This document shows positions 57,580-64,000 of a DNA stretch of 64,000 nt, piece by piece. The notes beneath the pieces are model-generated. The model searched no databases and was not told the origin of the DNA. It saw only the letters and a list, made by a program, of their open reading frames with translations. How positions within the stretch are numbered: the first letter of the stretch is position 1; the number at the start of each line of letters is the position of its first letter. The translations under genes were made by a program, and so were the position numbers. This stretch comes from a virus, in the IMG/VR virus record IMGVR_UViG_3300036715_000626, positions 124,001-188,000 of that record. The stretch is one strand, 5' to 3'.

Positions 57580-60039
57580 TTACTCCCATTCTACATATCT
57601 AAACATACTACAATCATTAATTATATTGTTACAGGATAAACTTAACCCTGTTTGTATCGTAGGTATTTCCACAATTATCCCACATCTTATGTCAGGCGTA
57701 TTTATAACATACTCTGTGTGTATGCTAGATAGTTTAGTGTTAGCTACACCTGATGCTGTTATACCAGCAAATGAAGTACCGGTAGTTATGTTGTTTATAG
57801 AGGTAACTGTACTAACATTTATATTCATAGCTGGATATTGTGTAACTGTGTTTATGTTATTTACTTTAGTATTAGAATATCCATGTGCATTTACGGCATT
57901 AAACACCGTACTGGTTGTTATAGGTACTACGGTAGCAATTGTGTTACTTCTACAAGTAACATTATTAAATACCGTTCCTGTTATTATAGGCGCTAACGCG
58001 ATTAAATTGTTACCAGTAACAACTTCTAGAGGGAATAATGTTGTCGTAGATATCGGTATTATCTCGGCAGTAGCTTTGCCTATTACACTCGTAGAATTAA
58101 ACGAAGTAGTGGTGTCTATAACACTAACCAAACTTCTGCTTGATCCATTAGCTGTCAAACTAGGAAATGTAGTACTAGTATTAATAGATGCGATATTAAT
58201 ATTTTGGTCTAGTTTAATCTTTATTTCATTATAAGTGGTATTAGTTTCTATAGTTAAAATAGCTATATTGTTACTACCATTAGCATTTACTGTTACTAAA
58301 TTTGTAGAGGTATCAATTGATGTGGCGTGACCTGTAGCACCGGCTCTTCCTGTTACATCTAGACTATTAGTGGATACTATAGTTCCAATCTGCGTAACTG
58401 CGCTACCGTAAACATTAACATCTGTAAAAGAAGTATTAGTAACTAGGCTGGTTAACGTGACATCAGCGCTGTTTCTAACATATAAGTTACTAAATACCGT
58501 CTCGGTGTTTATGCTGTTTACAATAGCTTTAGCGTCACCTGTAGTATGCACTGTATCTATATAACCAAAACTATCGATACTGGTAATAGAAGTTATCGAG
58601 CTACCGTGTGCTAAAATAATACCATTTATAATTGTATGTGTTTCTATTCCAGAAACACTAGTATACGCTAAACCAGTAATAGCTATATTATTTATAACAG
58701 TGGTAGTTGTTATCATAGGCGTTGTAGATACACTACTACCGCTGCTGGTATTATTATTTATTATCGTGCTAGAAGGAATTGATAATAGATTTGTTTTACT
58801 ATCACCAGTAACATTGTTATTATTAAAATTACTATTTGAATTTATAGCGGACACAACAGTGGTACTGTCACCGGTGCAATTTATATTATTAAATATAGTA
58901 TTGGTTACTATAGTAGGTACAAGTGTATTTATAGGAATTCTTGCGATGATTCCGGTGACGGTAGTTGTCGTCTCTATACCGCTTATGCTAGTAACACTAT
59001 CACCTTTTATAACACCTGAATTTATATCTGTATATGTTTGTAAGGCAGATACCGGTGTTACTGAATACCCCATAGACTGTATTGATGTGAAATTAGTACT
59101 TGTCGTTATATTATCAATAGTAGTGTGTGAGTTACCGATTACGCTCATACTATTAAAAATAGTGTTAGCAATTATTTGGTCAATCGGAATAACTGCATTA
59201 TTACGGATAGATATACTAGGGAACGTAGTACTTGTATTAATAACAGTGGTATTAGTTATGCAGTTACCCTGAACACTTAATGTGTTAAATGTTGTATTGG
59301 TAACTATAGTATTAATGGTGCTATTAGAAGAACCTTTAACAGTGGGAGTACCTATAGTGGTGCTCGTAATGTTAGCTATAACACTAGTTATTGCATCGCC
59401 ACTAACAAGTATTTCGTTAAATACTGTATTCACACTTATATAACTTAACGCAGTATTAGATATCCCGTTCGTAGTGGATACGTTAAATAGTGTACTAGAA
59501 GGTATTGTTAACAAATTAGTCTTGGATTCCCCAATTACTGTTATGTTATTAACTGTACTTGTTGTCAAAATAGGCGAAATTACCGCACTCGCACTAGCTT
59601 GAACTGTTATTGGTGTAAAATCCGTAACTGTATTTATCACCGGTACCACAACAGTCTCAGGTAAAGATATTGTTATAGGATTGAATGTAGTAGTAGTGCT
59701 AATACCATTAATACTAGTAGAAGCGCTACCGTAAACATTAATCGTGTTAACATTAGTACTGCTATTTATAGTGTTAGAAACAGTATGCGCATTTCCATTA
59801 ATACTTATGCTTTGAAAATCACTAGTTGTTGATAACTCTGTAAATCCTGCTGTGGCGTTACCATTTACAGATATGTTATTAATAGATGTATTTGTACCTA
59901 TAACACCACTAGCTGCGTTAGCATCTCCCGTAACAATTATATCGTTAAAAGAAGTTGTCGTGGCTACTACCGCCATGTTGACGGTAGTGCTTACACTAGT
60001 TGCACCGGCAGTATATAGGGGGTATAATGTAAGTAACAT
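57580..60039 (-). CDS. repeat protein with 35 units of 22 residues, virion appendage candidate (819 aa)
   Basis: After a 26-residue leader (MLLTLYPLYTAGATSVSTTV), residues 27-796 consist of 35 tandem 22-residue units with no gap. The consensus is TxTxFNxIxV then xGxSxTxVxxIx. Only two units depart from 22, one of 23 and one of 21, so the register is kept. A 23-residue cap with two Cys follows. Thr at positions 1 and 3, an aromatic at 5 and Asn/Gly turns suggest stacked beta-solenoid coils with a Thr ladder on one face. The function is unknown; a fibre or adhesive surface in the virion is likely, given its operon. The opposite strand has long open frames because of the codon pattern; these are not genes. 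Confidence 0.8.
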   Translation of the reverse strand: MLLTLYPLYTAGATSVSTTVNMAVVATTTSFNDIIVTGDANAASGVIGTNTSINNISVNGNATAGFTELSTTSDFQSISINGNAHTVSNTINSSTNVNTINVYGSASTSINGISTTTTFNPITISLPETVVVPVINTVTDFTPITVQASASAVISPILTTSTVNNITVIGESKTNLLTIPSSTLFNVSTTNGISNTALSYISVNTVFNEILVSGDAITSVIANITSTTIGTPTVKGSSNSTINTIVTNTTFNTLSVQGNCITNTTVINTSTTFPSISIRNNAVIPIDQIIANTIFNSMSVIGNSHTTIDNITTSTNFTSIQSMGYSVTPVSALQTYTDINSGVIKGDSVTSISGIETTTTVTGIIARIPINTLVPTIVTNTIFNNINCTGDSTTVVSAINSNSNFNNNNVTGDSKTNLLSIPSSTIINNNTSSGSSVSTTPMITTTTVINNIAITGLAYTSVSGIETHTIINGIILAHGSSITSITSIDSFGYIDTVHTTGDAKAIVNSINTETVFSNLYVRNSADVTLTSLVTNTSFTDVNVYGSAVTQIGTIVSTNSLDVTGRAGATGHATSIDTSTNLVTVNANGSNNIAILTIETNTTYNEIKIKLDQNINIASINTSTTFPSLTANGSSRSLVSVIDTTTSFNSTSVIGKATAEIIPISTTTLFPLEVVTGNNLIALAPIITGTVFNNVTCRSNTIATVVPITTSTVFNAVNAHGYSNTKVNNINTVTQYPAMNINVSTVTSINNITTGTSFAGITASGVANTKLSSIHTEYVINTPDIRCGIIVEIPTIQTGLSLSCNNIINDCSMFRYVEWE
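57652..59961 (-). repeat. 35 tandem 66-bp coding repeats (22 residues each)
   Basis: The protein repeat region of the 819-aa gene. 770 residues divide exactly into 35 units of 22 residues. The DNA units are diverged, so the array is old and kept by selection on the protein pattern, not by recent duplication. Confidence 0.9.
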
Positions 60040-60042
60040 ACT

Positions 60043-62886
60043 TTAGAACCAGAGCATAGTACGGTATAACTCGGCTCCGCTATTACGCATGTGATAAAGG
60101 TAATTTATACCAGAATCACTTTTTACAATTTCCATACGGTTACCAATAGCCGGAGCTAACTGTGTATTAGGTACAGCACCCGCTCCAAATATTCTACCAA
60201 GTGTTATATCATAATAGTATACATACTGCACAACTCCAGAAGCAACAGCTGGTGAAAAATATATACGGTTAACTCCGTCATATGCATAATAAGTACCAGC
60301 CCCCATAGTATCTGTTTGAGGAGTAAAGAATAACGAATACTCAAATAGTTCCGTTGTAATGTCATAACGATCAGCTGTATTAGATCCTCCGCCGCGCGGT
60401 AAAAACATATATTTACCATTAGATACTCCACCAAACATCCATAGTAATTCAATACCCACACCTCTATTAGGTACACTTAGTATAGTATAGGTCGTAGTTG
60501 CATCAGGAGCAAAACCTGTAATCGCTGTGAATGTCAATGTATTCGAAGTGTTCGAAACAATTGTTATTTCATTAAGCGCCGCTGCTAAACCGAACCCACT
60601 ACCACCAGTGATACGGACTTTCTTACCTGCCCATTGATTAACAACCCAGTTTTGGGTGGTATCTACTAGTGTAGATGCAGAACCAGCCCCAGTGCAAACA
60701 CCAAAACTATCCTGAATAATATATCTAGTAGTCGAATCTGGCGTAAACGACTGTGTTGCATACGTTAATGTATTGTTAGTATTACTAGTAATAGTTATAT
60801 AGGTATCTCTACCGGTACCTGCTAATATTCTAAACCGATAACCAGCCCACTGATTAGTGTTCCAATTTTTAGTAGTATCTACTAATGTGGTCGTAGAACC
60901 ACCTGTAGCTAACCCATATGAACTTTTTGTAAGATCCTTATATTGCTCATCTCTACCAAACATACTATTATTAACAATAACATATCGACCGGTACCGTTT
61001 ACAAGTGCGGTTGTGATAGTAGCTACCGTTAAGGTAGTCGCTGTGTTAGAAGTAATTATACGTGGTTGAACTGCTCCAGATGTACCTACTAAATGGGTCT
61101 GAACTATTTTACCAACATGTTCGTTAACGGTCCAGTTTTTAGTAGAATCTACTATAACGGTAGCTGATAATGCATTAGCCGCGGTCATGTTACCAGATGC
61201 TGCCGTAGCAAAATCGAAACCAGTTAATGAATCACACCCTATAATGGTAACAGTACCTGCGTACGAGGAATCTCCCGAAAGAACTACTGAATCGCCTATT
61301 TTAAAGTTATGGTTAATAGCGGTCACTACGTTACACACAACACCTACTACAGTTACGTTAGCTACAAATCCAGTTCCGACACCAGTTGTCGCAGATTGCG
61401 CGAAAGTAGTTACAGAATAACCACTACCTGGACGGTACAGCGATATACCAGTTACTACACCACCAGCACTAACTGAAGTTACTTGCACCTTACCACTAGT
61501 TCCGGTCACAAGAGTGATTATTTCACCGACGACATACCCAGTACCCGCTGCAGATATAGTTACTGTTTTAATACCAGATGTTGTTCTTGTACCTGAAGTT
61601 AGAGCTATTGTAGGGGTATCCAAACCAGGAAAGTTAGCGCCTAAAATACACGCCACCCCGTCATCATATTTACTACCTTCTATCACTAAGTCTGAATCTA
61701 CATCATATTGTAACATAGCCGCTTGAGCATTACCTGTAATATAAAATTTATCTTTATCTGCTATAATTTCATATACTGATGTATTATCAGGTGTAATAGT
61801 CCATTTTCTAGCAACTTCTACGTAATTTGTTCCGGTACTAATTATTCGTCTTTGTTGCCCCACACCAGTACCAGAAGTAATACGTACTCTATAATTATTA
61901 TATTGATTTACTGTATATGCTTTAGCCGTGTTGACTAATGTATAGACGGTACCGGAAGTAGCTGTTCCGGTATCATATATTCCCCCAATCTCACTAGTAC
62001 GTTCAAGTGTTCCGTCCGTACCAAATGCAGCCAGTGTTATATTGGTAGGTACTGTTTTATATTGCCATGTATCCATAGCAGTATCATAATACTGTAATGA
62101 AAAAAACGGAGCTGCTACAGAAGATGTTAACAACCAACAACCACCCGACTCTACTTTATAGGTAGATGTGTAATCTGGTTGTACAGTCCATGGTGTATCG
62201 ACAGTTACGTCTGAAGCTTCAATAACAAAGTGGGATTGTGAACCGGCTGTTGTAGACGGAGTAGTAACAAAACTGACATTATTAAACGGATATAGCGGTT
62301 GGTAGTTAGCATCTGCAACATACAATGTTGTATTATCATTATACAAAATCTTACGTATTTGTGTCATACCAGTACTAAAGGTAATTCGTACTTGATAACC
62401 GCACCATTGATTCATTTTCCATTTTTTAGTAGAATCACCGATACTTGTAGCTGATGCAACAGTAGCTACTCCTTGATCATACTTTGTAGGAATCCCTGTC
62501 GTAGTTATTGTTCTAGTTTGTCCGCTACCAGTACCAGAAGTAATACGTATTTTAAATCCATCTAAAATATTTGCATTAAATCCAGCTATTCGTATTTGAT
62601 TAGCGGCAGGAGTACTGATAACACGCCCGTATGTTCCACTGAACGCAGAATATCTTAAAGATGCAAATACTGTAGGGGAAAGCAAAAGAGGAGCAAGTTT
62701 ATGCGGGACATTACCATAGGTATCGTATTTATAAAATGACGCTCCGGACACATAATAAATTCCCCTTCCCTTCCCGTCTTCTTGTGTAGTTAATGCGGAC
62801 AACGCACTTGAAGCTACTGGTAGCGGTTCCATAGATTGCCAAAGTTGTTTATTGTCGATTGTGTGGTTATTATTCGTAGTGGCCAT
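60043..62886 (-). CDS. virion protein with five or six WxxNQWxG modules (947 aa)
   Basis: A large beta-rich protein. A module of about 60 residues recurs: STxxxVDTTKNWxxNQWxGxxxRI, then TSNTxxTLTxxxx, then PDxTTxYxI. Good copies are around LVDTTKNWNTNQWAGYRFRI and LVDTTQNWVVNQWAGKKVRI, with more diverged ones earlier (DSTKKWKMNQWCGYQVRITF; AKAYTVNQYNNYRVRITSGT). Between them are other beta domains, for example GSGYSVTTFAQSATTGVGTG. Similar modules are found in phage virion proteins. It is in an operon with the 149-aa and 819-aa genes. AAAGGA precedes ATG 62886. Confidence 0.75.
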   Translation of the reverse strand: MATTNNNHTIDNKQLWQSMEPLPVASSALSALTTQEDGKGRGIYYVSGASFYKYDTYGNVPHKLAPLLLSPTVFASLRYSAFSGTYGRVISTPAANQIRIAGFNANILDGFKIRITSGTGSGQTRTITTTGIPTKYDQGVATVASATSIGDSTKKWKMNQWCGYQVRITFSTGMTQIRKILYNDNTTLYVADANYQPLYPFNNVSFVTTPSTTAGSQSHFVIEASDVTVDTPWTVQPDYTSTYKVESGGCWLLTSSVAAPFFSLQYYDTAMDTWQYKTVPTNITLAAFGTDGTLERTSEIGGIYDTGTATSGTVYTLVNTAKAYTVNQYNNYRVRITSGTGVGQQRRIISTGTNYVEVARKWTITPDNTSVYEIIADKDKFYITGNAQAAMLQYDVDSDLVIEGSKYDDGVACILGANFPGLDTPTIALTSGTRTTSGIKTVTISAAGTGYVVGEIITLVTGTSGKVQVTSVSAGGVVTGISLYRPGSGYSVTTFAQSATTGVGTGFVANVTVVGVVCNVVTAINHNFKIGDSVVLSGDSSYAGTVTIIGCDSLTGFDFATAASGNMTAANALSATVIVDSTKNWTVNEHVGKIVQTHLVGTSGAVQPRIITSNTATTLTVATITTALVNGTGRYVIVNNSMFGRDEQYKDLTKSSYGLATGGSTTTLVDTTKNWNTNQWAGYRFRILAGTGRDTYITITSNTNNTLTYATQSFTPDSTTRYIIQDSFGVCTGAGSASTLVDTTQNWVVNQWAGKKVRITGGSGFGLAAALNEITIVSNTSNTLTFTAITGFAPDATTTYTILSVPNRGVGIELLWMFGGVSNGKYMFLPRGGGSNTADRYDITTELFEYSLFFTPQTDTMGAGTYYAYDGVNRIYFSPAVASGVVQYVYYYDITLGRIFGAGAVPNTQLAPAIGNRMEIVKSDSGINYLYHMRNSGAELYRTMLWF

Positions 62887-62895
62887 ATTGATCCT

Positions 62896-63345
62896 TTATA
62901 CGTATTGTATGTTATTTAATATTCCAGTATTAAAAGCTGTATCCATCTGAGCTTCTACCACACGTTGCGCTTGTACATCCCCTATTCGAGCTTGATTGGA
63001 TAAAGTACCTACAGTTGTAGTAGTAGCAACTGTTGTTACTGTTGTTACGGTCCCAACTGTTCCTAGTCCTCCGGATTTAGCTAAATTTACATATAACTGT
63101 TTAGCTGGATCGGTAATCATGCCAAATTCTAATCGATCTAGAAAATATGCCATAATGTTGTATATGTCAGTCATAGTTTTATCGTTGGTAGGCATCGGGT
63201 TATCAGTAGAAACTAATCCACCATCTACAGAACTTCCACCTAATTGCAATTTAACTATTTGTGTTTCAGTATTGTCAGTTAGCTTATCCGTGTTAACACT
63301 ATGTAGTGTACTATTAGTGTCGCTAAGCACTACTTCAGTTTGCAT
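62896..63345 (-). CDS. small virion protein with TV-repeat segment (149 aa)
   Basis: It begins MQTEVVLSDTNSTLHSVNTD. The first half ends in a helix (TDIYNIMAYFLDRLEFGMIT). Then a GTVGTVTTVTTVATTTTVG low-complexity beta segment leads to a C-terminal helix (AQRVVEAQMDTAFNTGILNN). Proteins of this build sit next to large structural proteins in many marine phages, as far as I recall. CAAGGAG precedes ATG 63345. It is the first gene of the leftward virion operon ending at 56.3 kb. Confidence 0.7.
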   Translation of the reverse strand: MQTEVVLSDTNSTLHSVNTDKLTDNTETQIVKLQLGGSSVDGGLVSTDNPMPTNDKTMTDIYNIMAYFLDRLEFGMITDPAKQLYVNLAKSGGLGTVGTVTTVTTVATTTTVGTLSNQARIGDVQAQRVVEAQMDTAFNTGILNNIQYV

Positions 63346-63378
63346 GTTGTCTCCTTGTATGTGATAAAAAAATACTAC

Positions 63379-63405
63379 GTTCTAGAGGATATAATCCTCT
63401 AGAAC
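63379..63405 (-). terminator. hairpin terminator after the 135-aa gene
   Basis: Arms GTTCTAGAGGAT and ATCCTCTAGAAC with a short loop, and a T-tract after it on the minus strand. Confidence 0.9.
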
Positions 63406-63428
63406 TATTGTACCGAATATGTGTTAAA

Positions 63429-63836
63429 TTAATTCCATACAAAAATACCAGCGGCATTGTTGATATCAGCCACGAACGCGCCATCTGTAGATGTACGATC
63501 GCTTCCGAAGTCAATGACGCAAACACATTTGTTACCGTTGGTAGCGTTGTAGATCATCGCGCCACGTGCTGTGATACTAGCTGCCGGCCAAGTGATGTCA
63601 TCACAAGTAAACCCTACAGCTGGGGCAGCTGTAGCTAAGGCGACATTGACTAACGATTGTCCGCCTGCAGTATATCCTGTTCCGGATACTTCACCTGTTG
63701 TTGTGTACACTGTAGTAGTAGAACTTAAAGTCGCTGCTGATGTGTATAGTGCAATTTTATAGGTATCCGCTAAATGATGTTCCCCGTTAAAAACCTGTTG
63801 TTTGTACGATGTGGCTAGGCCAGCACTGATTGCCAT
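63429..63836 (-). CDS. virion structural protein (135 aa)
   Basis: A small structural protein of a type common in tailed phages. FNGEHHLADTYKIALYTSAA, TLSSTTTVYTTTGEVSGTGY and ITWPAASITARGAMIYN follow the familiar order (TYKIALYTSxAxL, EVSGxGYTxGG, W...RGxxIYN) of short tail or decoration proteins. It ends DINNAAGIFVWN. AAAAGGA precedes ATG 63836. It is between the next gene at the right edge and the hairpin at 63379-63405. Confidence 0.75.
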   Translation of the reverse strand: MAISAGLATSYKQQVFNGEHHLADTYKIALYTSAATLSSTTTVYTTTGEVSGTGYTAGGQSLVNVALATAAPAVGFTCDDITWPAASITARGAMIYNATNGNKCVCVIDFGSDRTSTDGAFVADINNAAGIFVWN

Positions 63837-63895
63837 GGTAATCCTTTTCTGTTATGAGGTATGTATTTTTAGTACTAATCATTAAATAAACAATC

Positions 63896-64000
63896 TTACA
63901 CACCAAAGGTATAAGTAGTATTTATAATGTTCGCACCATCTAATAGGATTGTTTTAATAAGTGGTTTAGGATAACCAGTTTTACCTGTTAGTGTTATTAC
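63896..64000 (-). CDS. C-terminal fragment of a leftward gene at the window edge
   Basis: The last 34 codons of a gene that starts beyond 64000. It reads VITLTGKTGYPKPLIKTILL and ends NTTYTFGV with TAA at 63896-63898. The genes around it are virion structural genes, so a structural role is likely, but too little is visible to name it. A short similarity (GYPKP..IKTI) to the post-stop tail of fibre 3 (GYVKPDVTVKTI) is noted. Confidence 0.6.
   Translation of the reverse strand, partial: VITLTGKTGYPKPLIKTILLDGANIINTTYTFGV

Noticed and set aside
57626-59272. Long rightward open frames (about 200 and 190 codons) opposite the repeat protein
   Set aside because: They mirror the Thr/Asn/Ile-rich codons of the leftward 22-residue repeats, have no ribosome sites, and their Val/Leu-rich text has no family features.
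1-64000. tRNA genes, which many jumbo phages carry
   Set aside because: I noticed no cloverleaf with a GTTCGA-type T-arm between genes, and intergenic spaces are mostly too short. A tRNAscan-SE run would settle it.

Overview
The window is a gene-dense, AT-rich stretch of a large tailed bacteriophage, very probably a jumbo myophage distantly related to the phiKZ-like group. The reasons are a large major capsid protein (718 aa) with an FN(A/x)GAARQD-type motif, a portal of nearly 900 aa, its own DnaB-like helicase, RecA-like ATPase, RNase H-like protein, topoisomerase I and nucleotide metabolism, and many conserved-looking proteins of unknown function. No rRNA, tRNA, CRISPR array, integrase or insertion sequence was recognised. 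The host is not identified. The short hydrophobic signal peptides, a cysteine-rich small-domain protein and a B12-dependent ribonucleotide reductase would fit an AT-rich Gram-negative such as a campylobacterotan, but this is inference.

Layout. 1-6 kb: end of an RNase H-like gene, a small membrane protein, a 292-aa unknown, then a rightward run headed by a RecA/DnaB-type ATPase. 6-21.3 kb: virion genes, mostly leftward: a propeller/LamG protein with a (GGGGS)n linker, a large structural protein, the portal (rightward), several unknowns and the major capsid protein. 21.4-26 kb: DnaB-like helicase, a two-helix membrane protein, and three different peptidoglycan hydrolases (M15 peptidase, permuted-papain protein, GH108 muramidase). 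26-35.7 kb: three tandem tail fibre/spike genes that share an N-terminal module, plus a small partner. 35.8-56.3 kb: metabolism and DNA handling: dCMP deaminase, a ThyX-like protein, class II ribonucleotide reductase, thymidylate kinase with an apparently dead paralogue beside it, topoisomerase I, a DHH phosphoesterase fused to a HicB-like domain, an AAA+ ATPase, a secreted NUC endonuclease and a HEPN-like protein. 56.3-64 kb: virion surface proteins, including one with 35 exact-period 22-residue repeats.

The nucleotide genes form one route: ribonucleotides to deoxyribonucleotides (RNR), dCMP to dUMP (deaminase), dUMP to dTMP (ThyX-like), dTMP to dTDP (Tmk). The leftward transcription units are compact cassettes. 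Each has a near-perfect hairpin at the end of the previous unit, a T-rich stretch, a promoter-like YATATTATWWA box (11 copies on the minus strand, 23-65 nt before a start codon), a strong Shine-Dalgarno and then the gene.

The most notable points are the 35 x 22-residue repeat protein, the pseudo-thymidylate-kinase next to Tmk, the ThyX-like protein with an altered RHR signature, the DHH-HicB fusion, the recurrent promoter box, and five genes whose 3' ends look broken (one by an exact 23-bp tandem duplication). Those five need read-level checking before any of them is taken as biology.
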